5,065 nucleotides of DNA. Origin: Chitinophagaceae bacterium. GTDB lineage: Bacteria > Bacteroidota > Bacteroidia > Chitinophagales > Chitinophagaceae. The notes beneath the pieces were generated by a model. The model saw only the letters and a program-made list of their open reading frames with translations, was not told the DNA's origin and made no database searches. The translations under genes and the position numbers were made by a program. Numbering within the stretch: the first letter of the stretch is position 1; every line of letters begins with the position of its first letter. Location of the stretch: assembly GCA_947468255.1 (NCBI GenBank), contig CANIMM010000236.1, positions 1-5,065 on the forward strand, written 5' to 3'. Positions 1-5,065 of the stretch are shown in pieces.

Positions 1-202
1 AACTGGCCACTTCATACACTTCAATGGGTTCAATGGTAAGCAAGGATGCTACATAATCCATCACGGGAGTATCCAACCATCCGCCAAATTCATCCTGTGC
101 AAGATGAAGAATGGGAAGCAAGGCGCTTTTTTGTTTACCGGCAGGATAGCGCTGGATTATCTCACTCACCCTGGCTAATTTTTCCTCAGAAAATTGTATC
201 AT
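1..202 (-). CDS. nuoE: NADH-quinone oxidoreductase subunit E (24 kDa subunit), N-terminal part, cut by window edge
   Basis: The ATG is at 202-200 and the frame stays open for 67 codons to the window edge, so the 3' end is missing. The visible part begins MIQFSEEKLARVSEIIQRYP and ends VYEVAS. This matches the helical N-terminal domain of the 24 kDa family: a YPxxxxxSALLPxLxLAQ helix (about residues 19-37), a Gly-Gly turn before the next helix, and the conserved valine-rich stretch before the usual SFY. In complex I, NuoE sits beside NuoF in the NADH-oxidising module and carries the [2Fe-2S] cluster N1a. The four cysteine ligands lie further downstream in the family and cannot be checked here. 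It follows nuoD after an 80-base AT-rich gap and has only a weak GAAAG-like ribosome site. Its position after nuoD is the standard order, so I am confident of the identity despite the truncation. Confidence 0.93.
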   Translation of the reverse strand, partial: MIQFSEEKLARVSEIIQRYPAGKQKSALLPILHLAQDEFGGWLDTPVMDYVASLLTIEPIEVYEVAS

Positions 203-282
203 AATTACTTTCACTCAAAAAGAGTCTGTGAATTTTATTGATTGAATAATAATATAAAAATTCAAGTACGCTAACCAATGGA

Positions 283-1503
283 TTACGCATCCAATTCCCC
301 TGCAATCAAATTCAAACTACTCATGGTGATGACCGCATCACTTAGCATTCCACCCTGCACTAATTCTGGGAATGCCTGGTAATAAATAAAACAAGGCCTG
401 CGAAAATGCAGTCGATAAGGGGTTCTACCTCCATCGCTGATCAGATAAAAACCCAACTCACCATTACCACCTTCCACCGAACTGTATACCTCACCTGCAG
501 GTATATCCGTTTCGCCCATAATTATTTTGAAGTGATAAATCAATGCCTCCATTTTGGTGTACACATCTTTTTTCTCCGGTAAATAATAGGCTGGTGTATC
601 TGCATGAAATACTTCTGCATCGGCTCCTTTAAATTCCTGCACTTTTTTGTATGCCTGCTCGATCATACTCAGGCTCTGCCACATTTCCTGATTGCGCACC
701 AAAAAGCGATCATAGCAGTCGCCGGTTTTACCCACCGGGATTGTGAATTCAAGGTCTTGGTAGGAACTGTAAGGCGTATGAACCCGCACATCATAATCCA
801 CTCCAGCAGCCCTTAAATTAGGACCAGTAAAACCATAGTTTAATGCCCTTTCAGCTGAAATAGCCCCAACGCCAATGGTACGTTCCATAAAAATACGGTT
901 GCGGGAAAACAGGGTCTCAAATTCTTTTAACTGCTTTGGATAAGTAGCCAAAAACTGTTCGAGTTTTACGAATGCCGTATTGGTGAAATTTCTTTCAAAT
1001 CCACCTATTCGGCCAATATTGGTAGTGAGACGTGATCCACAGACTTCTTCGTATATTTCATAAATTAATTCCCTGAACTGCATTAGATACAGAAAGCCGG
1101 AATAGGCGCCACTATCAACCCCTACAATAGAATTACAGATTAGGTGATCAGAAATTCTGGATAATTCCATAATGATGATCCGCAGATAATCGACCCGCTT
1201 GGGTAATTCAATACCCAGTAATTTTTCGCAGGTAATATGCCAGCCCATATTATTGATGGGCGAAGAACAGTAATTCAGCCGGTCGGTAATGGGTGTAATT
1301 TGATATAGCGGCCGTCTTTCAGCCAGCTTCTCAAAAGCCCTGTGAATATATCCCACCGTAGAAGTTGCCTTCATAATGCGTTCTCCATCGAGCTCAAGAA
1401 TATTTTGAAAAACCCCATGGGTAGCAGGATGGGTAGGCCCGAGATTAAGCGTAGTAGTTTGTTTTTCTATACTGCCTTCCGGTAAAAGAATATGCTCACT
1501 CAT
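283..1503 (-). CDS. nuoD: NADH-quinone oxidoreductase subunit D (49 kDa subunit)
   Basis: Complete 406-residue protein, normal length for an unfused NuoD. It is a peripheral subunit of complex I, and with NuoB it forms the ubiquinone/menaquinone pocket near cluster N2. Visible landmarks: GPTHPATHG at residues 22-30, whose His25 and His29 match the quinone-site histidine loop; the family signature around HRAFEKLAERR (54-64); DRLNY at 74-78, where Tyr78 is 49 residues after His29, the same spacing as the His38-Tyr87 quinone-binding pair of Thermus Nqo4; and GEVYSSVEG near 337-345. The C-terminal quarter departs from the proteobacterial form: EGGNGELG replaces the usual EGP/AxGE(L/F)G, and the chain ends in AGELDA instead of the common GEVDR-type ending. 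The stop is clean and I see no frameshift. An AAAGG six bases before the ATG supports the start. It lies 94 bases after nuoC and is co-oriented with the whole operon. Confidence 0.97.
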   Translation of the reverse strand: MSEHILLPEGSIEKQTTTLNLGPTHPATHGVFQNILELDGERIMKATSTVGYIHRAFEKLAERRPLYQITPITDRLNYCSSPINNMGWHITCEKLLGIELPKRVDYLRIIIMELSRISDHLICNSIVGVDSGAYSGFLYLMQFRELIYEIYEEVCGSRLTTNIGRIGGFERNFTNTAFVKLEQFLATYPKQLKEFETLFSRNRIFMERTIGVGAISAERALNYGFTGPNLRAAGVDYDVRVHTPYSSYQDLEFTIPVGKTGDCYDRFLVRNQEMWQSLSMIEQAYKKVQEFKGADAEVFHADTPAYYLPEKKDVYTKMEALIYHFKIIMGETDIPAGEVYSSVEGGNGELGFYLISDGGRTPYRLHFRRPCFIYYQAFPELVQGGMLSDAVITMSSLNLIAGELDA

Positions 1504-1509
1504 TATTTG

Positions 1510-1514
1510 CCTTT
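1510..1514 (-). promoter_or_regulatory. Shine-Dalgarno-like site of nuoD
   Basis: On the minus strand AAAGG lies six bases before the nuoD ATG (1503-1501), inside a spacer that is otherwise A/T-rich. It is the clearest purine-rich, ribosome-binding-like site among the nuo genes in this window; nuoC and nuoB have A/T-rich leaders instead, as is common in Bacteroidota. It supports the chosen nuoD start. Function is inferred from position and sequence only. Confidence 0.45.
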
Positions 1515-1597
1515 ACTTTTTTTTATCTCGCTTAATAATAATTATAATTTAACCGCACGCAACTTCGATAAATGATATCGCATTGGTATGCAAGATG

Positions 1598-2101
1598 CTA
1601 CCTCCCAAACATTTCATCATCCTTATCCGACCTTGTCTGGTCCTCCAATGGGAATTCCTTTCGCATGGGGAAATAATCCATTTCATCCACATTCAATATT
1701 CTGATTAGGTTGGGATGACCTGTAAAATTGACGCCAAAAAAATCATAGGTTTCCCGTTCCATAAAATTGGCAGATTGATACAAAGCGGTTGCACTGAATA
1801 CATCCGGTTGGGTGATATCAGTAAACACTTTAAACCGAATACGGATATTGTCCACCAAATTATGCAAGTGGTATACCACCGCCAACTCTTGTCCCTTATT
1901 ATCGGGGTAATGTACTGCTTGCAAATCCGTTAAAAAACGAAAACCCAATGAAGGTTCATCGAATAAAAACTGCAATACTTTTAAATTACTTTCTTTGGGG
2001 CCTGTAAAAGTCAGCATCCCATAAGGCTCCTGCCAATCAGTGAGTTGATCGCCAAATTTTTCGGTAAGAATTTGCTGAATTTTTTCGTTATTTAAGGGCA
2101 T
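1598..2101 (-). CDS. nuoC: NADH-quinone oxidoreductase subunit C (30 kDa subunit)
   Basis: Complete 167-residue protein, the usual size for a stand-alone NuoC. It is a structural subunit of the peripheral arm of complex I that packs against NuoD and NuoB; it has no cofactor. The 30 kDa signature is clear: ERETYDFFGVNFTGHP at residues 115-130, followed by NLIRIL, then the C-terminal PMRKEFPLEDQTRSDK stretch (145-160) that resembles the PLRKxFPL ending of the family. The N-terminal part (about 1-80) is the ordinary alpha/beta domain with FRFLTDLQAV near 54-63. The start follows nuoB by only 28 bases and has no recognisable Shine-Dalgarno, just an A-rich leader (AACAAAAG). The TAG stop is followed by a 94-base spacer before nuoD, so nuoC and nuoD are separate genes, unlike the nuoCD fusion of E. 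coli. There is no sign of truncation. Confidence 0.96.
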   Translation of the reverse strand: MPLNNEKIQQILTEKFGDQLTDWQEPYGMLTFTGPKESNLKVLQFLFDEPSLGFRFLTDLQAVHYPDNKGQELAVVYHLHNLVDNIRIRFKVFTDITQPDVFSATALYQSANFMERETYDFFGVNFTGHPNLIRILNVDEMDYFPMRKEFPLEDQTRSDKDDEMFGR

Positions 2102-2129
2102 CTTTTGTTACTTAATTCGCTTCAAATAT

Positions 2130-2693
2130 TTATTGTATTCCATAACTTTCCATCAATTCCTTGTATTTATCACCATTTCTTCTGCGCAAACTTTCTTGAC
2201 CTACCAATTCCTGAATTTTTAAAAAACCATCCAAAATAGCTTCTGGCCTTGGCGGACAACCGGGTACATATACATCTACAGGAATGATTTGGTCGATTCC
2301 CTGTAACACAGAATAAGTATCAAAAATACCCCCGCTACAAGCACAAGCCCCAACCGACAATACCCATCGAGGCTCCGCCATTTGAAGGTATACTTGCCGC
2401 AATACGGGCCCCATTTTTTTGGAGATGGTTCCCATTACCATTAAAAGATCACATTGACGGGGAGAAAAACCCACTCTTTCTGATCCAAACCTTGCCAAGT
2501 CATAATGACTAGCCATAGTTGCCATAAACTCAATTCCACAACAGGATGTAGCAAAAGGCAAAGGCCAGATTGAATTTTTACGCGCAAGGCCCACCACCTT
2601 TTCAAAGGAAGTTGCCATAAAACCATCCCCCATCATTGCTTCAGGTGCTTCCACCATTTTCAATTTGGTATTATACTGTACCGGACGTGACAT
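2130..2693 (-). CDS. nuoB: NADH-quinone oxidoreductase subunit B (PSST/20 kDa subunit, carries cluster N2)
   Basis: Complete 187-residue protein. NuoB holds the [4Fe-4S] cluster N2, the last electron carrier before quinone, and forms one wall of the quinone pocket with NuoD. All four expected ligands are present: the tandem Cys51-Cys52 (in FATSCCGIEFMA), Cys117 (in VGACACSGG) and Cys146 (in VPGCPPRPEA). The intervals of 65 and 29 residues equal those between Cys46, Cys111 and Cys140 of Thermus Nqo6, so the site should be functional. The PPRPEAILDG motif is the family signature. The N-terminal 25 residues are variable, as is normal in this family. The start ATG follows an AATTAAATAATT leader without a Shine-Dalgarno. 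The gap to nuoA upstream is 105 bases and contains a G-rich tract; the gap to nuoC downstream is 28 bases. Confidence 0.97.
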   Translation of the reverse strand: MSRPVQYNTKLKMVEAPEAMMGDGFMATSFEKVVGLARKNSIWPLPFATSCCGIEFMATMASHYDLARFGSERVGFSPRQCDLLMVMGTISKKMGPVLRQVYLQMAEPRWVLSVGACACSGGIFDTYSVLQGIDQIIPVDVYVPGCPPRPEAILDGFLKIQELVGQESLRRRNGDKYKELMESYGIQ

Positions 2694-2727
2694 AATTATT
2701 TAATTTGAAAATTACAGAATTTATAAG

Positions 2728-2740
2728 CCCCCCTTCCCCC
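2728..2740 (-). other. G-rich tract in the nuoA-nuoB spacer
   Basis: On the transcribed (minus) strand the spacer reads five G, two A, six G, flanked by AAA and CTTATAA, about 35 bases before the nuoB ATG. The rest of the 105-base spacer is A/T-rich, so this tract stands out. I see no C-run nearby on the same strand, so it is not half of a local terminator hairpin. A two-layer G-quadruplex, a protein-binding site or the remnant of a dispersed repeat are all possible; none is shown by sequence alone. Confidence 0.35.
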
Positions 2741-2798
2741 TTTAAAACAAAAACATGCTGCCATTGTTTACATTTTCACATTGTACCGCTACAATTGC

Positions 2799-3194
2799 TT
2801 ACTCTTCCCAATTTAAAGCCCCTTTTTTAATAATATAAATAAATCCTGCTATAAATAAACCTACAAACATCAGCACTGCCACAAATCCATGCCAACCTAA
2901 TTCCCTAAAATTAACAGCATAGGGATAGAAAAAAATAACTTCCACGTCGAACAACACAAATAAGATCGCCACCAGGAAATATTTGACTGCCATGGGTTGA
3001 CGTGCATTCCCCTTTATTTCAATTCCACTTTCAAAATTTTGAAGTTTATCCGCAGTCTGCCTTTTTGGGCCAAAACTATGGGTTAGGAGCATCATTGTAG
3101 CGATAAAACCGATCGCAAAAAATAACTGAATCCCAATAGGAAGATAGTTAGAAGCATTATTACTATCTATAACTTGAAGAATGAAGAATTGCAT
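2799..3194 (-). CDS. nuoA: NADH-quinone oxidoreductase subunit A (ND3-like membrane subunit)
   Basis: Read from the ATG at 3194-3192 this is a 131-residue membrane protein, a normal NuoA length. NuoA lies where the peripheral and membrane arms of complex I meet. Three hydrophobic helices are visible at about residues 17-37, 68-91 and 102-122. Between the first two is the conserved cytoplasmic loop with FESGIEIKGNAR (54-65), and helix 2 carries LFDVEVIFFYP, whose Asp83 and Glu85 match the acidic pair of the family. The chain ends in the conserved GALNWE. Ser56 occupies the place of the loop cysteine found in mitochondrial ND3; E. coli NuoA also has FESG here. The frame continues upstream to a TTG at 3221, but that region contains the promoter -7 box, so I prefer the ATG. 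It is the first gene of the operon. Confidence 0.95.
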   Translation of the reverse strand: MQFFILQVIDSNNASNYLPIGIQLFFAIGFIATMMLLTHSFGPKRQTADKLQNFESGIEIKGNARQPMAVKYFLVAILFVLFDVEVIFFYPYAVNFRELGWHGFVAVLMFVGLFIAGFIYIIKKGALNWEE

Positions 3195-3198
3195 TTTG

Positions 3199-3229
3199 CA
3201 AAAGTACGGTAGGGTGAGCAAATAACAAA
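3199..3229 (-). promoter_or_regulatory. Bacteroidota-type promoter for the nuo operon
   Basis: On the minus strand TTTG (3229-3226) is followed after 19 bases by TACTTTTG (3206-3199). This fits the consensus of the Bacteroidota housekeeping sigma factor, a TTTG-like -33 element and a TAnnTTTG -7 element with a spacer near 19 bases. It lies between the upstream gene's terminator and nuoA, where an operon promoter is expected. Only CAAA separates the -7 box from the nuoA ATG, so the predicted transcription start is at or within a few bases of the start codon. The match is seen directly; activity is inferred. Confidence 0.75.
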
Positions 3230-3240
3230 CTTAGGTTTAT

Positions 3241-3273
3241 AAAAAAATCCCCCTTTCGATTAAAAAGGGGGAT
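3241..3273 (-). terminator. Intrinsic terminator of the TPR gene
   Basis: The bases ATCCCCCTTT (3247-3256) and AAAGGGGGAT (3264-3273) are perfect inverted repeats, a 10-bp stem with a 7-base loop. On the minus strand the stem is followed by seven T (3247-3241, partly inside the stem base), the classic rho-independent layout. It begins 24 bases after the TAA of the TPR gene. There is no comparable T-run on the plus strand and no plus-strand gene here, so it acts on minus-strand transcripts. It separates the TPR gene from the nuo operon. Confidence 0.88.
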
Positions 3274-3297
3274 CAAATTGATTTTAGCGAAAAAGAC

Positions 3298-5037
3298 TTA
3301 TTTTTTTGGCTCCGAAGCAGCTGGCTTAGTAGCGCTAGGCTTGTCAGCGGTGGCCTTATTGCCAACTGGCTTAACAGGCTTGGAAGGAGCTGCTGGTGCA
3401 GGATTCATATTCATTGACCCAATGGCTACCTTATTATTAATGGCTTCCGTATCAGCAGAATCAATTACCAATACGCTATCGCAATAGGCAATCGCTGTAG
3501 CTTTATCCTTCTTAATATTGGCAAAATAGGCTACAAAATATTTATAACTAACAATTAGCTGGGCCTTATTTTTAACCTTATCAGCTAACCCAACTTCAAT
3601 TACCTTTTGAAAGGCTGGATTTGCTAAACCTTGTTCCATAGTGGTATCAATCGCCCAGTAAGCCTTTCCTGTCATATAATAACCATACACATCTTCCGGA
3701 TATTTTTTGCTACTCTGACTGAATATATCAATGGAAGAAGTATAATTACCAGACCTAAAGTATTTTAAACCAGCAGTATTCAGGTCAAATGCGGTAGGCA
3801 CCTTTTTTACAGTTAGAATTTTTGCATACCAATCAGCTGCGACTTTATAGTTTTTCTGATTTTCAAAATAAAGTGAGGTTGTTTTTAAATAAGCTACTTT
3901 CGACGATTCTAGGGTATCTAATTGAACAGCTTTGTCAATATAAACTCCAGCCAATGAATCATTGCCGGGCAATTTAAATAATACACTGGCATACGTGGCA
4001 TAGTCCCCGCTTCCAATTTGGGTTTGGTCTGCTTTAAGAATATAATTTTCAAAAGCTGCCTTTGCACTTAGAGAATCGCCCAATCGATTGTAAGCATAGC
4101 CCTGAATACCGAATAATTTTGGATAAGGAGTTGTACCAGCAGCTATACATTGGCTTGCAAGGGTAATGGCTTCCTTAAATAATCCTTGCGCATATTTCAT
4201 AGATGCCCTGTAATAACAATTTTTCGGGTCATCATCGGCGTTAGAAAGGTATTTGTCGAGGTATCCCGCCGACTTTGTCACATCAATATTGTAATATAAA
4301 TCAGACAAGTTTTTATAAACGGGTGCAAAAGCCGGGTCTTTCTCAATGGCATCATTGAAATATTTCATATAAATTTCTTCCTGACCAGATCCCTGTGTTT
4401 GGTAAATTTTGCCAATTCTGTAAAGCGCCCTAACATAATTAGGGTCAATCGTTAGTGCCGATTGGTAAGATATTTGAGCATTACCACCATCTAATAGTAT
4501 TTTGTAGGCGTCGCCCATATAAACATACACTGCTGGATCCTTGAATTTTTTTAATGTAGTAGCAATTTTTAATTTTTCAATTCCATAAGTGGGATCGGCA
4601 AATTTATTATCAAAGTCAGAGTTGGCCATACCAACTGCAGCAAGTACTTCCAAATCCTTATTTTGACTAAGTGAAAGCGCTGTTTCAAAACGATTGCGTG
4701 CATCCTGGGGTTTCCCTTCTCGCAATTCGATGTTTCCCATTGCTACAATCAACAAAGCACTGTTACTATTTGCTTCCAGGGCCTTCCGATAGAGTTCCTT
4801 AGCTTCGTTCAATGCCTTGGGAGAATAATCCCCCCCAGCCATCATAGCAATACCCATCCAATAAACCGCTTCTGGACTAACTGGGGTAATAGCCAGCAGT
4901 TTTTGAAACACATTTTTAGCACTTTGGTATTTTTCGTAATACATAAACTTCTTACCCTCTTCAATGGTTTGCGCTTTCATTGTACTTGAAAGCAACAGGG
5001 TAACTACAACCAGTAATCCAAATTTAATACTATTCAT
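3298..5037 (-). CDS. Exported tetratricopeptide-repeat protein, function unknown
   Basis: Complete 579-residue protein. Residues 1-22 are a Sec signal peptide: Lys5, a hydrophobic core FGLLVVVTLLLSS, and a probable signal peptidase I cut after Ala22 in MKA-QT. There is no lipobox cysteine, so the product should be soluble in the periplasm or loosely attached to the envelope. From about 24 to 530 it is a chain of TPR-like helix pairs. The clearest are at 56-90, 93-125 (IVAMGNIELREGKPQDARNR), 168-200 (ending SALTIDPN), 201-235, 307-335 and 415-447. Residues 545-579 are a Pro/Ala/Lys/Ser-rich, probably disordered tail with a KP-containing pattern. I see no catalytic motif, transmembrane segment or type IX secretion domain. 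TPR arrays usually bind other proteins, so a scaffold or assembly role is possible but unproven. An AAAAGG lies just before the ATG. The gene has its own terminator. Its promoter lies outside the window or was not recognised in the 28 bases present. Confidence 0.9.
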   Translation of the reverse strand: MNSIKFGLLVVVTLLLSSTMKAQTIEEGKKFMYYEKYQSAKNVFQKLLAITPVSPEAVYWMGIAMMAGGDYSPKALNEAKELYRKALEANSNSALLIVAMGNIELREGKPQDARNRFETALSLSQNKDLEVLAAVGMANSDFDNKFADPTYGIEKLKIATTLKKFKDPAVYVYMGDAYKILLDGGNAQISYQSALTIDPNYVRALYRIGKIYQTQGSGQEEIYMKYFNDAIEKDPAFAPVYKNLSDLYYNIDVTKSAGYLDKYLSNADDDPKNCYYRASMKYAQGLFKEAITLASQCIAAGTTPYPKLFGIQGYAYNRLGDSLSAKAAFENYILKADQTQIGSGDYATYASVLFKLPGNDSLAGVYIDKAVQLDTLESSKVAYLKTTSLYFENQKNYKVAADWYAKILTVKKVPTAFDLNTAGLKYFRSGNYTSSIDIFSQSSKKYPEDVYGYYMTGKAYWAIDTTMEQGLANPAFQKVIEVGLADKVKNKAQLIVSYKYFVAYFANIKKDKATAIAYCDSVLVIDSADTEAINNKVAIGSMNMNPAPAAPSKPVKPVGNKATADKPSATKPAASEPKK

Positions 5038-5065
5038 TTTCCTTTTCTATTTATTAGACTTTACA

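Noticed and set aside
203..282. Possible internal promoter in the AT-rich spacer before nuoE.
   Set aside because: The nearest -7-like string is TCTTTTTG, lacking the conserved A, and no TTTG element lies at a suitable distance.
604..816. A 70-codon plus-strand reading frame.
   Set aside because: It lies wholly antisense inside nuoD, resembles no known family, and nuoD is clearly the coding frame.
1566..1580. A small inverted repeat, CGATA-AATGA-TATCG, in the nuoC-nuoD spacer.
   Set aside because: Only a 5-bp stem that does not extend and has no T-run directly after it; too weak for a terminator or an operator call.
1715..1933. A 72-codon plus-strand reading frame.
   Set aside because: Antisense to nuoC, with no recognisable motif or ribosome site.
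2441..2626. A 61-codon minus-strand frame, rich in Trp and Leu.
   Set aside because: It is an alternative frame of nuoB, which has all its cluster ligands in the main frame.
2741..2798. Possible internal promoter before nuoB, with TGTTTTTG as the -7 box.
   Set aside because: The conserved A is replaced by G and no TTG/TTTG element is placed about 19 bases upstream.
3195..3221. A longer nuoA beginning at TTG 3221 and adding nine residues (MLTLPYFCK).
   Set aside because: The extension runs through the -7 promoter box and would lie upstream of the predicted transcription start; the ATG at 3194 gives the normal family length.
3278..3487. A 69-codon plus-strand frame rich in Ala, Gly and Leu.
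   Set aside because: It is the reverse complement of the low-complexity Pro/Ala/Lys tail of the TPR protein, which explains its composition; it starts at a non-ATG codon.

Overview
The window is a piece of a Bacteroidota chromosome, most likely from Chitinophagaceae or a close relative. I infer this from the protein style of the nuo genes, the AT-rich spacers with poor Shine-Dalgarno sequences, a Bacteroidota-type promoter (TTTG-N19-TACTTTTG), and a secreted TPR protein whose signal peptide ends in a typical Ala-Gln cleavage site. All genes lie on the minus strand, so transcription runs from high to low coordinates. Coding density is high and no stretch over 300 bases lacks a gene.

Reading in the direction of transcription: a 579-residue exported tetratricopeptide-repeat protein (5037-3298) is followed 24 bases later by a strong intrinsic terminator (3273-3241). 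Immediately after that comes a promoter (3229-3199), then the start of the complex I operon: nuoA (3194-2799), nuoB (2693-2130), nuoC (2101-1598), nuoD (1503-283) and the first 67 codons of nuoE (202-1, cut by the window edge). This is the standard A-B-C-D-E order. nuoC and nuoD are separate genes, not fused as in E. coli.

Functionally, NuoB, NuoC and NuoD form the hydrogenase-like connecting module of respiratory complex I (NADH:quinone oxidoreductase). It holds the last Fe-S cluster (N2) and the quinone pocket. NuoA is a membrane subunit at the junction with the proton-pumping arm. NuoE belongs to the NADH-oxidising module, so its presence points to a full NADH-type enzyme rather than the 11-subunit form lacking NuoEFG. 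The key residues of the N2 and quinone sites are intact in NuoB and NuoD.

I do not see a new biological system here. The points most worth a second look are the nuoA promoter, whose predicted transcription start falls on or next to the nuoA ATG (a leaderless or nearly leaderless operon mRNA), the atypical C-terminus of NuoD, a G-rich tract before nuoB, and the unexplained TPR protein next to the operon.
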